From NCBI RefSeq assembly GCF_004366355.1, contig NZ_SODV01000001.1:1426001-1490000 (forward strand): 64,000 nt of DNA. Direction: 5' to 3'. The position numbers were made by a program, and so were the translations under genes. Source of the stretch: Dinghuibacter silviterrae. GTDB lineage: Bacteria > Bacteroidota > Bacteroidia > Chitinophagales > Chitinophagaceae. Below the pieces are notes generated by a model. The model did no database searches. It was not told the origin of the DNA and saw only the letters and a list, made by a program, of their open reading frames with translations. Shown piece by piece: positions 1-8,207 of the stretch; position 1 is the first letter of the stretch, and the number at the start of each line of letters is the position of its first letter.

Positions 1-712
1 TGGCTTGCACGTACAAGCGGCAGAGGTCGGCAATATGTATCCAACTGATCATTTGACCGCCGCCGCCCAGGATGGCGGCAATGCCGGCTCGCAAAGGGGC
101 GGCAAATGAGGGGAAAGCGCCCCCTTCCCGCGCGAGCACGATGCCGGTGCGAAGGGTAACCCTTCGTTTCCCCATCGTCGTTAACGGGGCGAGACTTTCT
201 TCCCAGGCTTTGCAGGTGCTGCCCAGGAAGTCTTCGGCAGCTGGGTCCGTTTCAACGAAGGGCCGGGGACCTGAGCCGCCCGCGCGGCGGCTGCGCCCGC
301 TCGTGCCACCGCCGCGCTCGTCCGCATCGGGTCCGTACCAACCTATGGCCGAGGCGGCGATCACGGCCTTCACCCGGTTTGGGTGCTGCCGCAGCACCTC
401 CACGATCAGCGCCCCCGAAACGGTACGGCTCCGGACGATTTCCTGTTTCCGCCGTTTTGTCCAGCGGCCCTTTGCGACATTGGCTCCTGCCAGGTGTATG
501 ATGTAGTCCGTGTGAGGCAACACTTCTGCGGGAAATTGTCCGGTCCGGATGTTCCAGAGCGCGTAGGACAAAGGCGCAGATGCGTCCCAGGCCGGGACGT
601 TTTTTACCGGCTGCCGCGTGAGCAAGACAACCTGGTGCCCCCTCTTCCCAAGCGCCTGTGACAGCGCTTTGCCGATCAACCCGGTTCCTCCGGTAATCAT
701 CACCGTAGCCAT
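1..712 (-). CDS. TIGR01777-family NAD(P)-dependent epimerase-like protein, 3' end outside window
   Basis: Reading the minus strand from the ATG at 712 gives a protein starting MATVMITGGTGLIGKALSQA, a Rossmann nucleotide-binding loop (TGGTGLIG at residues 7-14). It continues with the hallmarks of the TIGR01777/YfcH branch of the extended SDR superfamily: HLAGANVAKGRWTKRRK near residue 72 and an SAIGWYG segment near residue 120. The frame stays open to the window edge, so the C-terminal part is missing here. Family members are cytoplasmic; their substrates are mostly unknown, and sugar-nucleotide epimerase is the usual guess. The gene is divergent from the exported-protein gene at 782 and shares a 69-bp intergenic region with it. 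A stretch coding for RGGGTSGRSRRAGG is an unusually glycine/arginine-rich insertion after the active-site Tyr region. Family call is firm, substrate unknown. Confidence 0.85.
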   Translation of the reverse strand, partial: MATVMITGGTGLIGKALSQALGKRGHQVVLLTRQPVKNVPAWDASAPLSYALWNIRTGQFPAEVLPHTDYIIHLAGANVAKGRWTKRRKQEIVRSRTVSGALIVEVLRQHPNRVKAVIAASAIGWYGPDADERGGGTSGRSRRAGGSGPRPFVETDPAAEDFLGSTCKAWEESLAPLTTMGKRRVTLRTGIVLAREGGAFPSFAAPLRAGIAAILGGGGQMISWIHIADLCRLYVQA

Positions 713-781
713 ACTAATGTTTCATTTTTAACGTTTCGGGAGAGAGGGGAAATTAGTACTTTTATTTCAAGTTTATCGTCT

Positions 782-2326
782 ATGCAATACGCACGTATCT
801 TTTTGGGTTGGATCTGGCTGGTGGCGTTCCCCGCTGTTTTGTCGGCGCAACACATTACGTATTCGGAAGCCGACCGGGAGGACATGCGGCAACTGCGCTT
901 CGATATCCTGGGGCGAATAGGGAACACCTACATGGTGTATAAAAATACCCGGTCGAAACACTTTATCACGGTATACGACCAGGACATGAAAGTGGTGAAA
1001 AACACCGACCTGGACGCCCTCAACGACCGCCTGATTAATGTGGACTTCGTCTCCTATACCGACTTTGCGTATATGATCTACCAGTACCAGAAAAGGGGTA
1101 TCGTGTATTGCATGGCGCAGCAGATCGGGCCGGACGGAACGGTACGGGGAGAGCCCCAATTGCTGGACACCACCAACATCGGTATTTTCGGGGACAACAA
1201 GATCTATTCCACCATCGCCAGCGAGGACAAGTCCAAAATCATGATCTTTAAGATCAAGGGCAAAAGCAGCGACTACCTCACCTTTACCACCATTTTGCTG
1301 GGCCGGAACCTGGAGATGGAAAAGAAAAGCAGGTTTGTTTTCCGCGTGGAGCAGCACCGGGACCTCCTGACCGACTTTTATGTCAACAACGACGGGGACT
1401 TTATTTTTGCCCGTTGCGAGCGGGCAAGCACCAGGGACAATATCCTGCACGTGACCTTGGCGATGAAACCCGCCACGGGGGATTCCCTCCAGACCATGCC
1501 CATCGACTTCGGGAATATTTTCCTGGATGAGGTCAAGCTCAAGGTTGACAACTTCCACCAGCGGATCCTGGTGAGTTCCTTTTATTCGGGTAACCGGCGG
1601 GGTAATGTCGACGGCCTTTTTGTATCCATCGTCGATAAGACCGGTGCGGTCCCGCCCAAAAGCGACACCATCGCTTTCGGACAGGACCTCCGGGCCAGGG
1701 CCAAGGGCGAGAACTCGGTCAAGGGCGCCTTTAACGACTTCTTTATCAAACACGTCATCATTACCGGGAATGAAGGTTTCCTGGTCACCGCGGAAAGTGA
1801 ATATTCCACCAGCAGGGGGTACCCCTTCAACCGGTACGATTACCTGTATGGTGCCAACCCTTATTTTTATCCGAACTATGACTACTACTATTATTCACCG
1901 TGGAGCAACTACGGCTGGAGCCCCTTTTACCGGTACGGGTACTACCAGCCGGTCCGGTATTACGCCGACAATATTGCCCTTTTCGCCCTGGATAAGGACG
2001 GCAAGCTGACCTGGTCCAACATCATTCCGAAGAGCCAGTACGACGACGACGAAGACAGCCGGCTGTCCTTCCAGATCATGCTCCAGGGGGGCGCCCTCCA
2101 CTTCCTGTACAACGAGTGGAACCGCCGGACGCCCATCCTTTCCGACGATTCGGTGACTCCGGACGGACAGCTGACGCGCCAGGAGCCCCTGCACAACCTG
2201 GACCGGGGGTATGAATTCCTGATCCGGTATGCCCAGCAGGTCAGCGCGTCCCAAATGATCGTACCTTGCACGTACCGCAACAGCATTGCTTTCGCGCTTA
2301 TCGATTTTGACGCTTCAACTCCATAA
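782..2326 (+). CDS. Exported protein of unknown function with tyrosine-rich segment
   Basis: A 514-residue protein with a clear Sec signal peptide (hydrophobic run ending FPAVLSAQ near residue 22). I do not recognise a family. The body has the alternating hydrophobic/polar pattern of an all-beta or propeller-like exported protein. Residues about 346-395 are very rich in Tyr, Pro and Asn (for example YPNYDYYYYSPWSNYGW), which is low-complexity and looks surface exposed. It lies directly before a polytopic membrane protein in the same reading frame, separated only by a TAA and one further codon, so the two are almost certainly co-transcribed. The start is the first ATG after an upstream stop and gives a correct signal peptide. 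Confidence 0.85.
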   Translation: MQYARIFLGWIWLVAFPAVLSAQHITYSEADREDMRQLRFDILGRIGNTYMVYKNTRSKHFITVYDQDMKVVKNTDLDALNDRLINVDFVSYTDFAYMIYQYQKRGIVYCMAQQIGPDGTVRGEPQLLDTTNIGIFGDNKIYSTIASEDKSKIMIFKIKGKSSDYLTFTTILLGRNLEMEKKSRFVFRVEQHRDLLTDFYVNNDGDFIFARCERASTRDNILHVTLAMKPATGDSLQTMPIDFGNIFLDEVKLKVDNFHQRILVSSFYSGNRRGNVDGLFVSIVDKTGAVPPKSDTIAFGQDLRARAKGENSVKGAFNDFFIKHVIITGNEGFLVTAESEYSTSRGYPFNRYDYLYGANPYFYPNYDYYYYSPWSNYGWSPFYRYGYYQPVRYYADNIALFALDKDGKLTWSNIIPKSQYDDDEDSRLSFQIMLQGGALHFLYNEWNRRTPILSDDSVTPDGQLTRQEPLHNLDRGYEFLIRYAQQVSASQMIVPCTYRNSIAFALIDFDASTP

Positions 2327-2329
2327 ACG

Positions 2330-3316
2330 GTGGTCTATACTTTCCGGGAAAACAACGGTTTTAATGCTTTTCTCCTTTTTGCCTACGGCTTTCTGCTGAA
2401 GTTACCCTACTTCCTGCACCCGGTGATCCCGGATGCCACGCCGGCCGACGGCTTCCTGTACTATAAGCTGCTGGAATTCGTAGCGCCGGCGGGTCATTCC
2501 GCCCCGGTCATCTACCCGCTGATGGCTTACCTGCTGTTGTTTACCCAGGCCCTGACCTTTAACCAGCTGATCGGGGAACAACGGCTGATGTACAAACCCC
2601 ACTACCTGGTGGCGATGTCCTACCTCCTGATCACGTCGCTGGTCCCGGAGTGGAACTACCTGTCCTCGGTCCTCATCACCAATTCCGTGATGGTCTGGGC
2701 TTGGCCGAGGATGGTCTCCCTGTACAATCATCCCCATCCCAAAACCATTATCTTCAACATCGGCCTGGCCTTGGGCGTGTGCAGCTTCTTCTACCTCCCC
2801 AGCCTCCTGTTCCTGCTGCTTTTGGGCGCCGCACTACTGATCTTCCGGCCCTTTTCCATCACCGAATGGCTGGTTGCTTTGGTAGGGATCTCGTGTCCTT
2901 ATTACTTTCTTTTCCTTTATCTATATATGACGGACCAGTTTACGCTCTCCGTCCTGTTGCCGAACATGGCCATTAAATACCCCAAGTTCCATTTCGACTT
3001 TGTTTTTTCCACCCGGATCGTGCTGCTTGCGCTCCCCCTGCTGATCGGCTGGTACTATATACAGCGCAACCGCGGCCGGATGCTGATCCAGGTACGCAAA
3101 AGCGTCGCCCTGCTGTTGTTTTACCTGTGTTTTGCCCTGATCCTGCCGCTGGTGAACGGGTTTGCGGGGCTGGAGTACTGGGTCCTGGCGGTATTGCCGC
3201 TCTCCGTCTACCACGCCGCGGGCTATCTCTACGCCCGGCGGATCATCTGGGTGCAACTGCTGCACTGGCTGACGGTGCTGTTTATTGTGCTGTGCTTCGT
3301 CTTCGGGCACAAATAG
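2330..3316 (+). CDS. Polytopic inner-membrane protein, DUF6427-like
   Basis: About 328 residues with eight to ten hydrophobic helices (for example FNAFLLFAYGFLLKLPYFL near the N-terminus, FFYLPSLLFLLLLGAALLIF mid-protein, LLHWLTVLFIVLCFVFG at the C-terminus). The pattern resembles the Bacteroidota membrane family DUF6427, whose function is unknown; this assignment is from memory of the pattern, not a search. The frame opens one codon after the stop of the preceding gene, so the only early start is the GTG at 2330, or a later codon. This geometry suggests translational coupling to the exported protein upstream. No Shine-Dalgarno is visible, which is normal for Bacteroidota. Confidence 0.75.
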   Translation: MVYTFRENNGFNAFLLFAYGFLLKLPYFLHPVIPDATPADGFLYYKLLEFVAPAGHSAPVIYPLMAYLLLFTQALTFNQLIGEQRLMYKPHYLVAMSYLLITSLVPEWNYLSSVLITNSVMVWAWPRMVSLYNHPHPKTIIFNIGLALGVCSFFYLPSLLFLLLLGAALLIFRPFSITEWLVALVGISCPYYFLFLYLYMTDQFTLSVLLPNMAIKYPKFHFDFVFSTRIVLLALPLLIGWYYIQRNRGRMLIQVRKSVALLLFYLCFALILPLVNGFAGLEYWVLAVLPLSVYHAAGYLYARRIIWVQLLHWLTVLFIVLCFVFGHK

Positions 3317-3347
3317 GGCGGCCCGGCGCCGTAACGCAACAAAATGC

Positions 3348-3355
3348 TATCTTTG
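3348..3355 (+). promoter_or_regulatory. Putative Bacteroidota -7 box (TATCTTTG) of purQ
   Basis: TATCTTTG matches the TAnnTTTG -7 consensus exactly and ends 18 nt before the ATG at 3374. This supports that ATG over the earlier in-frame ATG at 3344, which would lie upstream of the box. No convincing -33 element is seen. Confidence 0.45.
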
Positions 3356-3373
3356 ACGGGTAAATATTCAAGC

Positions 3374-4039
3374 ATGAAGTTTGGTGTGGTGGTTTTCCCA
3401 GGTTCCAATTGCGACCGGGATATGTACGACGCATTAGCCCACGATATGGGCCACGAGGTCCGGATGCTGTGGCATAAGGACAAGGACCTCAGCGGTTTTT
3501 CGACGGATGACTGCATCGTGCTCCCGGGTGGGTTTTCGTACGGGGACTACCTCCGCTGTGGGGCCATTGCCCGCTTTAGCCCCCTGATGCAAAGCCTCCC
3601 CGGCTTCCTGGCCAGGGGCGGACGGGTCCTCGGGGTTTGTAACGGCTTCCAGATCCTTTGCGAGGCCGGTCTTCTGCCCGGCGCATTGCTCCGGAACGCC
3701 AACCAGCAATTTATCTGCAAGAACATCCATATCAAAGGCCAGGACGGCAGGGTCCTGCGCGTCCCGATCGCCCACGGCGAAGGCCGCTATTATGCAGACG
3801 ACGCCACCCTGGATACCCTGGAAGTAAACGGGCAGGTCATCTACCGTTACTGCGACACGACCGGTAAAGCCGGCGCCAATCCCAATGGCTCCTTCCGAGA
3901 CATCGCCGGTATCTGTAACGCCGACCGGACCGTTTTCGGCATGATGCCCCACCCGGAACGCGCCACGTCCGAGGCGTTGGGCAACACCGACGGCCGGGAA
4001 GTTTTCAAGGCCCTCCTGCTGAGCGAGGTGCCGGCATAG
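3374..4039 (+). CDS. purQ: Phosphoribosylformylglycinamidine synthase subunit PurQ
   Basis: A 221-residue class-I glutamine amidotransferase that supplies ammonia to PurL in the fourth step of de novo IMP synthesis (FGAR to FGAM, cytoplasm). The nucleophile elbow GVCNGFQ places the catalytic Cys at residue 89. MPHPERA provides His193 and Glu195, and HGEGRYY is the conserved substrate loop. The start [16 protein letters not shown] is the canonical PurQ N-terminus; the longer reading from 3344 adds ten residues with no counterpart in the family. Length fits the small PurQ of bacteria that also have PurL and PurS, neither of which is in the window. Followed after 28 nt by the DsbD-alpha gene. 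Confidence 0.97.
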   Translation: MKFGVVVFPGSNCDRDMYDALAHDMGHEVRMLWHKDKDLSGFSTDDCIVLPGGFSYGDYLRCGAIARFSPLMQSLPGFLARGGRVLGVCNGFQILCEAGLLPGALLRNANQQFICKNIHIKGQDGRVLRVPIAHGEGRYYADDATLDTLEVNGQVIYRYCDTTGKAGANPNGSFRDIAGICNADRTVFGMMPHPERATSEALGNTDGREVFKALLLSEVPA

Positions 4040-4067
4040 GTTCGACTTTATCACCATCCCCATAAGT

Positions 4068-4520
4068 ATGCAAAAGATCGCTTTACTGGCACTGGCCCTG
4101 TGCACCGGGGTCTTTGTACAAGCACAGAACGGCAGCGCTACCCAGGTTCAATGGACCTATACCGCGAAGAAAATATCCGAAAAGGTCTACGAAGTGCACA
4201 TGACCGCAAAGATCGGCGCGGGCTGGCACCTGTATGCCCAAAAGGCGGGTGACGGGCCGGTATCCACGTCCTTTACCTTTACCGCTAACCCGCTGCTGAC
4301 CGCAACGGGTCAGGTCAAAGAGCTAGGCAAAAAGATCACCGTGTTCGAAGAGGCCTTCAAATCCAATGTGAGCTATTTCCAGAACACCGTGGATTTCGTC
4401 CAGACCGTCACGCTCAAGTCGCCGGTCAAGACAAGCTTTGCCGGGAAGGTGGAATTTATGGTGTGCAACGATCACGAGTGTTTGCCACCAACGGACGTGC
4501 CTTTTAGTGTTGCCTTATGA
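4068..4520 (+). CDS. Exported stand-alone DsbD-alpha-like domain protein with CNDHEC cysteine pair
   Basis: 150 residues: a signal peptide (cleavage after FVQAQ, residue ~20) followed by one immunoglobulin-like DsbD N-terminal domain. The motif MVCNDHECLPP holds Cys133 and Cys138, the pair that in DsbD-alpha shuttles electrons to periplasmic partners. The gene overlaps the downstream dsbD by 4 bp (ATGA), so the two are translationally coupled. The full-length DsbD next door has no cysteine in its own N-terminal domain, so this small protein may provide the redox-active alpha domain in trans (inference). Many Bacteroidota carry such a separate domain of about 150 residues next to dsbD. Confidence 0.85.
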   Translation: MQKIALLALALCTGVFVQAQNGSATQVQWTYTAKKISEKVYEVHMTAKIGAGWHLYAQKAGDGPVSTSFTFTANPLLTATGQVKELGKKITVFEEAFKSNVSYFQNTVDFVQTVTLKSPVKTSFAGKVEFMVCNDHECLPPTDVPFSVAL

Positions 4521-6454
4521 GGTACATTATAGCGGCAGCCCTTTTGCTGCTGGCGGGGGTCGTCCGTGCACAAGACTCTGTTCCCCGGTTTACTGCTACG
4601 TACCGTCGCCTGGATACGGCCACGGTGGAGGTCATCATTACCGCCCGGGTACAACCGGGTGTCCATTTGTTCTCCACGGTAAAAGTGGCCGATAGCCTGC
4701 CCTATTCTACGGTGACGCTGGATTCCGCCCTGACGCCCTTCCTGGCAGGCAGCCTGAAAGAACAGGGAAACCTTCAAAAAGAAGCGTCCCCCGATTTCAA
4801 GGGAGCGGAGGTCCACTTCTTTGCCGATTCCGTACAGTGGATACAGGACCTGAAGATCTCCGCCAGCCGTAAAAAGACGGTAGAGGGGACCGTGACCTAC
4901 CTGGCCAAGGTCAAGGATCAATACCTTTCCGACGTGGCCCACTTTTCGGTAACGGTTCCCGCCGAAGCGCCGACCGCTCCGGCCGGCCCCGCCGAGAAAT
5001 CCCTCTGGTTTATTTTCGTCAGCGGTCTCCTGGCCGGTTTCGGGGCCTTTGTCAGCCCCTGTATCTACGCCATGGTCCCCGTCACCGTCAGCTTTTTTAC
5101 AAAACGCAGCACCAGCCGCGCCAAAGGCATTCAAAACGCCTTGTATTACTCCCTGTCGATCATGCTGGTGTATACGCTTTTTGGTTTCCTGATCACCCTG
5201 ATCTTCGGCCAGGGTGCCCTCAATAGCCTGGCGAGCAGCGCGATCTTCAACATCGTGGTATTCCTGATGTTCCTGATTTTCGGGATATCCTTTTTGGGCG
5301 CCTTTGAGATTACCCTCCCCTCGTCCATCAGCAACCGGGTCGACGCAAAGGCCGGTTTAGGTTCCTTTTCCGGGCTCTTTTTCATGGCCCTCACGCTGGT
5401 GGTGGTGTCGTTCTCCTGTACCGTCCCCTTTATCGGGGGGCTGGCCGTGCTGACGACGCACGGGGGCAAAGTGGCCCCGATCGTTGGCTTCTTCGGGTTT
5501 TCGCTGGCGCTCGCGCTGCCGTTTGCATTGTTTGCCTTTTTCCCCTCCTTACTCAACCAACTGGCCAAATCCGGCGGCTGGCTGATGACGGTCAAGGTAA
5601 CCTTAGGCTTCATCGAGCTCGCCCTTGCGCTCAAATTCCTGTCCAGCGCCGACCTCGCCTATCACTGGCGGATCCTGGACCGGGAAGTATACCTCAGCCT
5701 TTGGATTGTGATCTTTGGTTTGCTCGGCTTCTATCTGCTGGGCAAGCTCAAATTCGCCCACGACCAGGAACTGCCCGTCAACGACTATGGCATCCCCCAC
5801 CTGACAATCCCCCGTCTTTTTTTCGCGATCGCCGCCCTGACGTTTACCGTGTACATGATCCCCGGTCTTTGGGGCGCACCGCTCAACGGCATCAGCGCCT
5901 GGCTCCCCGAAATGAAGACCCAGGATTTCAACCTCAACAGGGCGCCCGTGGCCGTCCCTGCCGGCCCCACCGACACCGCCCTGCGCCCCCGGAAATACAC
6001 CGATTTTCTCGAATCCGAGATCAAAGGCGTGTCCACCTTCTTCGATTATACGGAGGCTGTGCGCGCCGCCAGCCTGGAACACAAACCCCTGCTCATCGAC
6101 TTTACCGGTCACAGCTGCGCCAACTGCCGTAAAATGGAACGCGCGGTGCTCAACGACCCTGAAGTCATCAAGGCGCTCCAGGACCATTTTGTCGTCGTCT
6201 CCCTCTATGTCGACGACAAATACCGCCTGCCCGAAGACGAATGGGTCACGTCAAAAAACGACGGTTCCACCATTGAATACATGGGCGCCCGGAACCTCGA
6301 CTTTGAAGTGGGGCTCACGGGGAACAACTCGCAGCCGCAGTATGTGTTTGTCGATCCCGTGAGCGGGAAGGTTCTCTTAAACGCGGGGGGGTATGACCCG
6401 GATGTGCCGAGGTTTTTGAAGATATTATCGGACGTGCAGCAGCAGTTCAAATAG
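4517..6454 (+). CDS. dsbD: Thiol:disulfide interchange protein DsbD
   Basis: 645 residues in the DsbD order. A signal peptide (to ~19) and an Ig-like alpha domain (20-150) are followed by a polytopic transmembrane core (~163-450) with the two conserved membrane cysteines, Cys182 in FVSPCIYAMVP and Cys301 in SFSCTVPFIGG. The C-terminal thioredoxin-like domain has HSCANCRKME (Cys534/Cys537). It carries electrons from cytoplasmic thioredoxin across the inner membrane to keep periplasmic thiols reduced, for example for cytochrome c maturation. The N-terminal domain contains no cysteine, unlike E. coli DsbD; the partner protein encoded just upstream does. A rho-independent terminator follows directly, closing the transcription unit. 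Confidence 0.93.
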   Translation: MRYIIAAALLLLAGVVRAQDSVPRFTATYRRLDTATVEVIITARVQPGVHLFSTVKVADSLPYSTVTLDSALTPFLAGSLKEQGNLQKEASPDFKGAEVHFFADSVQWIQDLKISASRKKTVEGTVTYLAKVKDQYLSDVAHFSVTVPAEAPTAPAGPAEKSLWFIFVSGLLAGFGAFVSPCIYAMVPVTVSFFTKRSTSRAKGIQNALYYSLSIMLVYTLFGFLITLIFGQGALNSLASSAIFNIVVFLMFLIFGISFLGAFEITLPSSISNRVDAKAGLGSFSGLFFMALTLVVVSFSCTVPFIGGLAVLTTHGGKVAPIVGFFGFSLALALPFALFAFFPSLLNQLAKSGGWLMTVKVTLGFIELALALKFLSSADLAYHWRILDREVYLSLWIVIFGLLGFYLLGKLKFAHDQELPVNDYGIPHLTIPRLFFAIAALTFTVYMIPGLWGAPLNGISAWLPEMKTQDFNLNRAPVAVPAGPTDTALRPRKYTDFLESEIKGVSTFFDYTEAVRAASLEHKPLLIDFTGHSCANCRKMERAVLNDPEVIKALQDHFVVVSLYVDDKYRLPEDEWVTSKNDGSTIEYMGARNLDFEVGLTGNNSQPQYVFVDPVSGKVLLNAGGYDPDVPRFLKILSDVQQQFK

Positions 6455-6485
6455 AAAGCCGGGAAGACCCCGGCTTTCTTATTTG
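6455..6485 (+). terminator. Rho-independent terminator after dsbD
   Basis: AAAGCCGGG / CCCGGCTTT, a perfect 9-bp stem with a 5-nt loop, starts at the base after the dsbD stop and is followed by a short T-rich run. Confidence 0.85.
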
Positions 6486-6500
6486 AATCTTATTCAATAT

Positions 6501-6534
6501 CAATACATTGTATTGCTTTATGCATGAAATTTCA
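6501..6534. promoter_or_regulatory. Two small dyads upstream of the AbiE-type operon (possible operator)
   Basis: CAATACATTGTATTG (7-bp arms around one base, 6501-6515) and TGAAATTTCA (perfect 10-bp palindrome, 6525-6534) lie in the AT-rich leader, upstream of the -7 box at 6568. AbiEi-family antitoxins are known to bind inverted repeats in their own promoters and repress the operon. That these dyads serve this role is inference from position. Confidence 0.35.
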
Positions 6535-6567
6535 ATGAATATTTAGTCAAATTACCCATCTGTTTTG

Positions 6568-6575
6568 TACCTTTG
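6568..6575 (+). promoter_or_regulatory. Putative -7 box (TACCTTTG) of the AbiE-type operon
   Basis: TACCTTTG is an exact match to TAnnTTTG, 21 nt before the antitoxin ATG, and would give a very short leader. The -33 region (around TTTAGTC) is a weak match. Confidence 0.5.
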
Positions 6576-6596
6576 GTGAAGAAAAAGAGATAGACT

Positions 6597-7166
6597 ATGG
6601 GAGCAGTAGATAAACTCAGAAAAAAACTAAAAGAGGGGGAGGTTTATCGGCGTAGCGATTTAGCCACTTGGTCATCTTCAGTAGATCGCGACCTGAATGA
6701 CTTGGTAACTGAAGGGGCATTGCAAAAATTATCCCAAGGGCTCTTTTATTATCCAAGGCAGACGGTATTTGGGAAAACGCCACCGGATGAAAAAGTATTG
6801 GTGCGAAGCTTTTTAAAAGATGATAATTTCCTATTGACTTCTCCAAACGTCTTTAACAGTTTGGGGGTAGGGACAACTCAATTGTATAACACGAAGGTCG
6901 TATACAATCATAAACGACATGGCAAATTCAAATTTGGCAATCAGGAATTTGATTTTCGTGTAAAACATCATTTTCCCAAAAAGCCGACAACGGAATTTCT
7001 GTTGGTCGACTTGGTAAATAATCTTGATACGCTGGCGGAGGATAAAGCAAGCGTATTGAAAAACGTAGCTGATAAGGTAACCAGCATGGACAAGAAGGCA
7101 CTGAAAAGATCTGTTGCCCAGTATGGCAGTGTTAAGACGAAGAAGATATTTGCACCTTTAATATAG
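6597..7166 (+). CDS. AbiEi-like antitoxin / transcriptional regulator (DUF6088 type)
   Basis: 189 residues. The N-terminal ~70 residues form a winged-helix module (KLRKKLKEGEVYRRSDLAT, then LNDLVTEGALQKLSQGLFYYPRQ), the pattern of DUF6088/AbiEi antitoxins. The C-terminal part is the basic antitoxin-type domain. It sits 16 nt before an AbiEii nucleotidyltransferase, the standard order of type IV AbiE toxin-antitoxin systems, in which this protein represses the operon and neutralises the toxin without a stable complex. Base composition is clearly AT-richer than the neighbouring dsbD and uvrA, suggesting acquisition by transfer. Family call rests on pattern and context. Confidence 0.8.
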   Translation: MGAVDKLRKKLKEGEVYRRSDLATWSSSVDRDLNDLVTEGALQKLSQGLFYYPRQTVFGKTPPDEKVLVRSFLKDDNFLLTSPNVFNSLGVGTTQLYNTKVVYNHKRHGKFKFGNQEFDFRVKHHFPKKPTTEFLLVDLVNNLDTLAEDKASVLKNVADKVTSMDKKALKRSVAQYGSVKTKKIFAPLI

Positions 7167-7182
7167 GTTTATCCCTATTGCT

Positions 7183-8136
7183 ATGCCGCTGGATTACTTG
7201 CATAATCATAAAGAGTTTCCTGAACTATTGAGAATCGTCGGCGATCAAATGGGCATTCTACCGGCCTTGATCGAAAAGGACTATTGGATCATGCACGTAC
7301 TTTATGGCTTGAAACAACAGGGATTCGATTTTGAAATGAAGGGCGGAACTTCATTGTCCAAGGGCTTTAAAATCATTGACCGGTTTTCAGAAGATATAGA
7401 TATATATATTCATCCGCCTCCCGATATGGGCGTAGAGGAAAATTGGAAAAAAGACAAACCCATTCATGTTGAATCACGACAAAAATACTTTGAGTGGCTC
7501 GCGGGTGCAATAAAAATAGGTGGAATCAATGATGTTCAAAGAGATAAAGCCTTTGATAATAAAATATTTACCAGCGCGGGGATAAGACTCTACTATCCTA
7601 GCCATACAGAACCAGTAGATGGACTAAAGCCGGGTATTCTCTTGGAAGTAGGTTTTGATACTGTGACGCCAAATGAGAAGCTATCAATTAGTTCCTGGGC
7701 TTTGGACTTGGCATTAAATACCATTAGCGGTCAGATTGTCAATAATACGGCCACTGACATCTCGTGTTATCAGCCCGGTTATACCTTGGTAGAAAAACTG
7801 CAAACCATTGTGAGGAAGTTTCGCAGGGAGCAAGAAACTGGCGAGGAGAACCCCAATTATATGCGACAATACTACGATGTAAGTCGATTGCTCCTCAGAA
7901 AGGAAGTGCAGGCATTTATTGGCACCAAAGAATACCAGGATCATAAAGCAGTGCGGATCAAGGGGAAGGACAATGAAATACCGCTTTTGGAAAACGAAGC
8001 CTTTTTGCTGTCTGATCCGAAGCTAAGAAAGAATTTCGCTGTACGCTATGCTAAAACGGCGAGTTTGTACTATAAAGGCCAACTCCCCTTCGAGGAATTA
8101 CTGGCTATCATACAAGAAAATTTGCCAAAACTTTAG
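7183..8136 (+). CDS. AbiEii/AbiGii-family nucleotidyltransferase toxin
   Basis: 317 residues with the signature of the AbiEii DNA-polymerase-beta-like nucleotidyltransferases: KGGTSLSKGF (residues 53-62) followed by RFSEDIDI (67-74), where Ser57 and Asp71/Asp73 would bind nucleotide and metal. An upstream segment LIEKDYWIMHVLYGL is also typical. Members act as abortive-infection or bacteriostatic toxins by transferring nucleotides to RNA targets such as tRNA acceptor stems. No frameshift is seen and the motif residues are intact, so the toxin should be active. Same AT-rich composition as the antitoxin gene. It ends convergent to a sigma-factor gene 71 bp away. Confidence 0.9.
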   Translation: MPLDYLHNHKEFPELLRIVGDQMGILPALIEKDYWIMHVLYGLKQQGFDFEMKGGTSLSKGFKIIDRFSEDIDIYIHPPPDMGVEENWKKDKPIHVESRQKYFEWLAGAIKIGGINDVQRDKAFDNKIFTSAGIRLYYPSHTEPVDGLKPGILLEVGFDTVTPNEKLSISSWALDLALNTISGQIVNNTATDISCYQPGYTLVEKLQTIVRKFRREQETGEENPNYMRQYYDVSRLLLRKEVQAFIGTKEYQDHKAVRIKGKDNEIPLLENEAFLLSDPKLRKNFAVRYAKTASLYYKGQLPFEELLAIIQENLPKL

Positions 8137-8207
8137 TCTGAGGCCCCCTTAAAACTCGAACCCCCGGGACGAAACCCAGGGGTATTTGCAGGCAAGCGCG
8201 TGAGTAT

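Noticed and set aside
773-1753. Long minus-strand open frame (326 codons) opposite the exported protein gene
   Set aside because: Its product has no family features and is rich in Val/Gly/Asp/His as expected from the complement of GC-rich coding sequence; the plus-strand gene has a proper signal peptide.
3344-3373. Earlier in-frame ATG for purQ
   Set aside because: It adds ten residues not found in PurQ proteins and lies upstream of a consensus -7 box at 3348-3355.
8157-8183. Possible terminator between the AbiEii toxin gene and the sigma gene
   Set aside because: ACCCCCGGG/CCCAGGGGT has a mismatch in the stem and no clear T-run on either side, so I did not list it.
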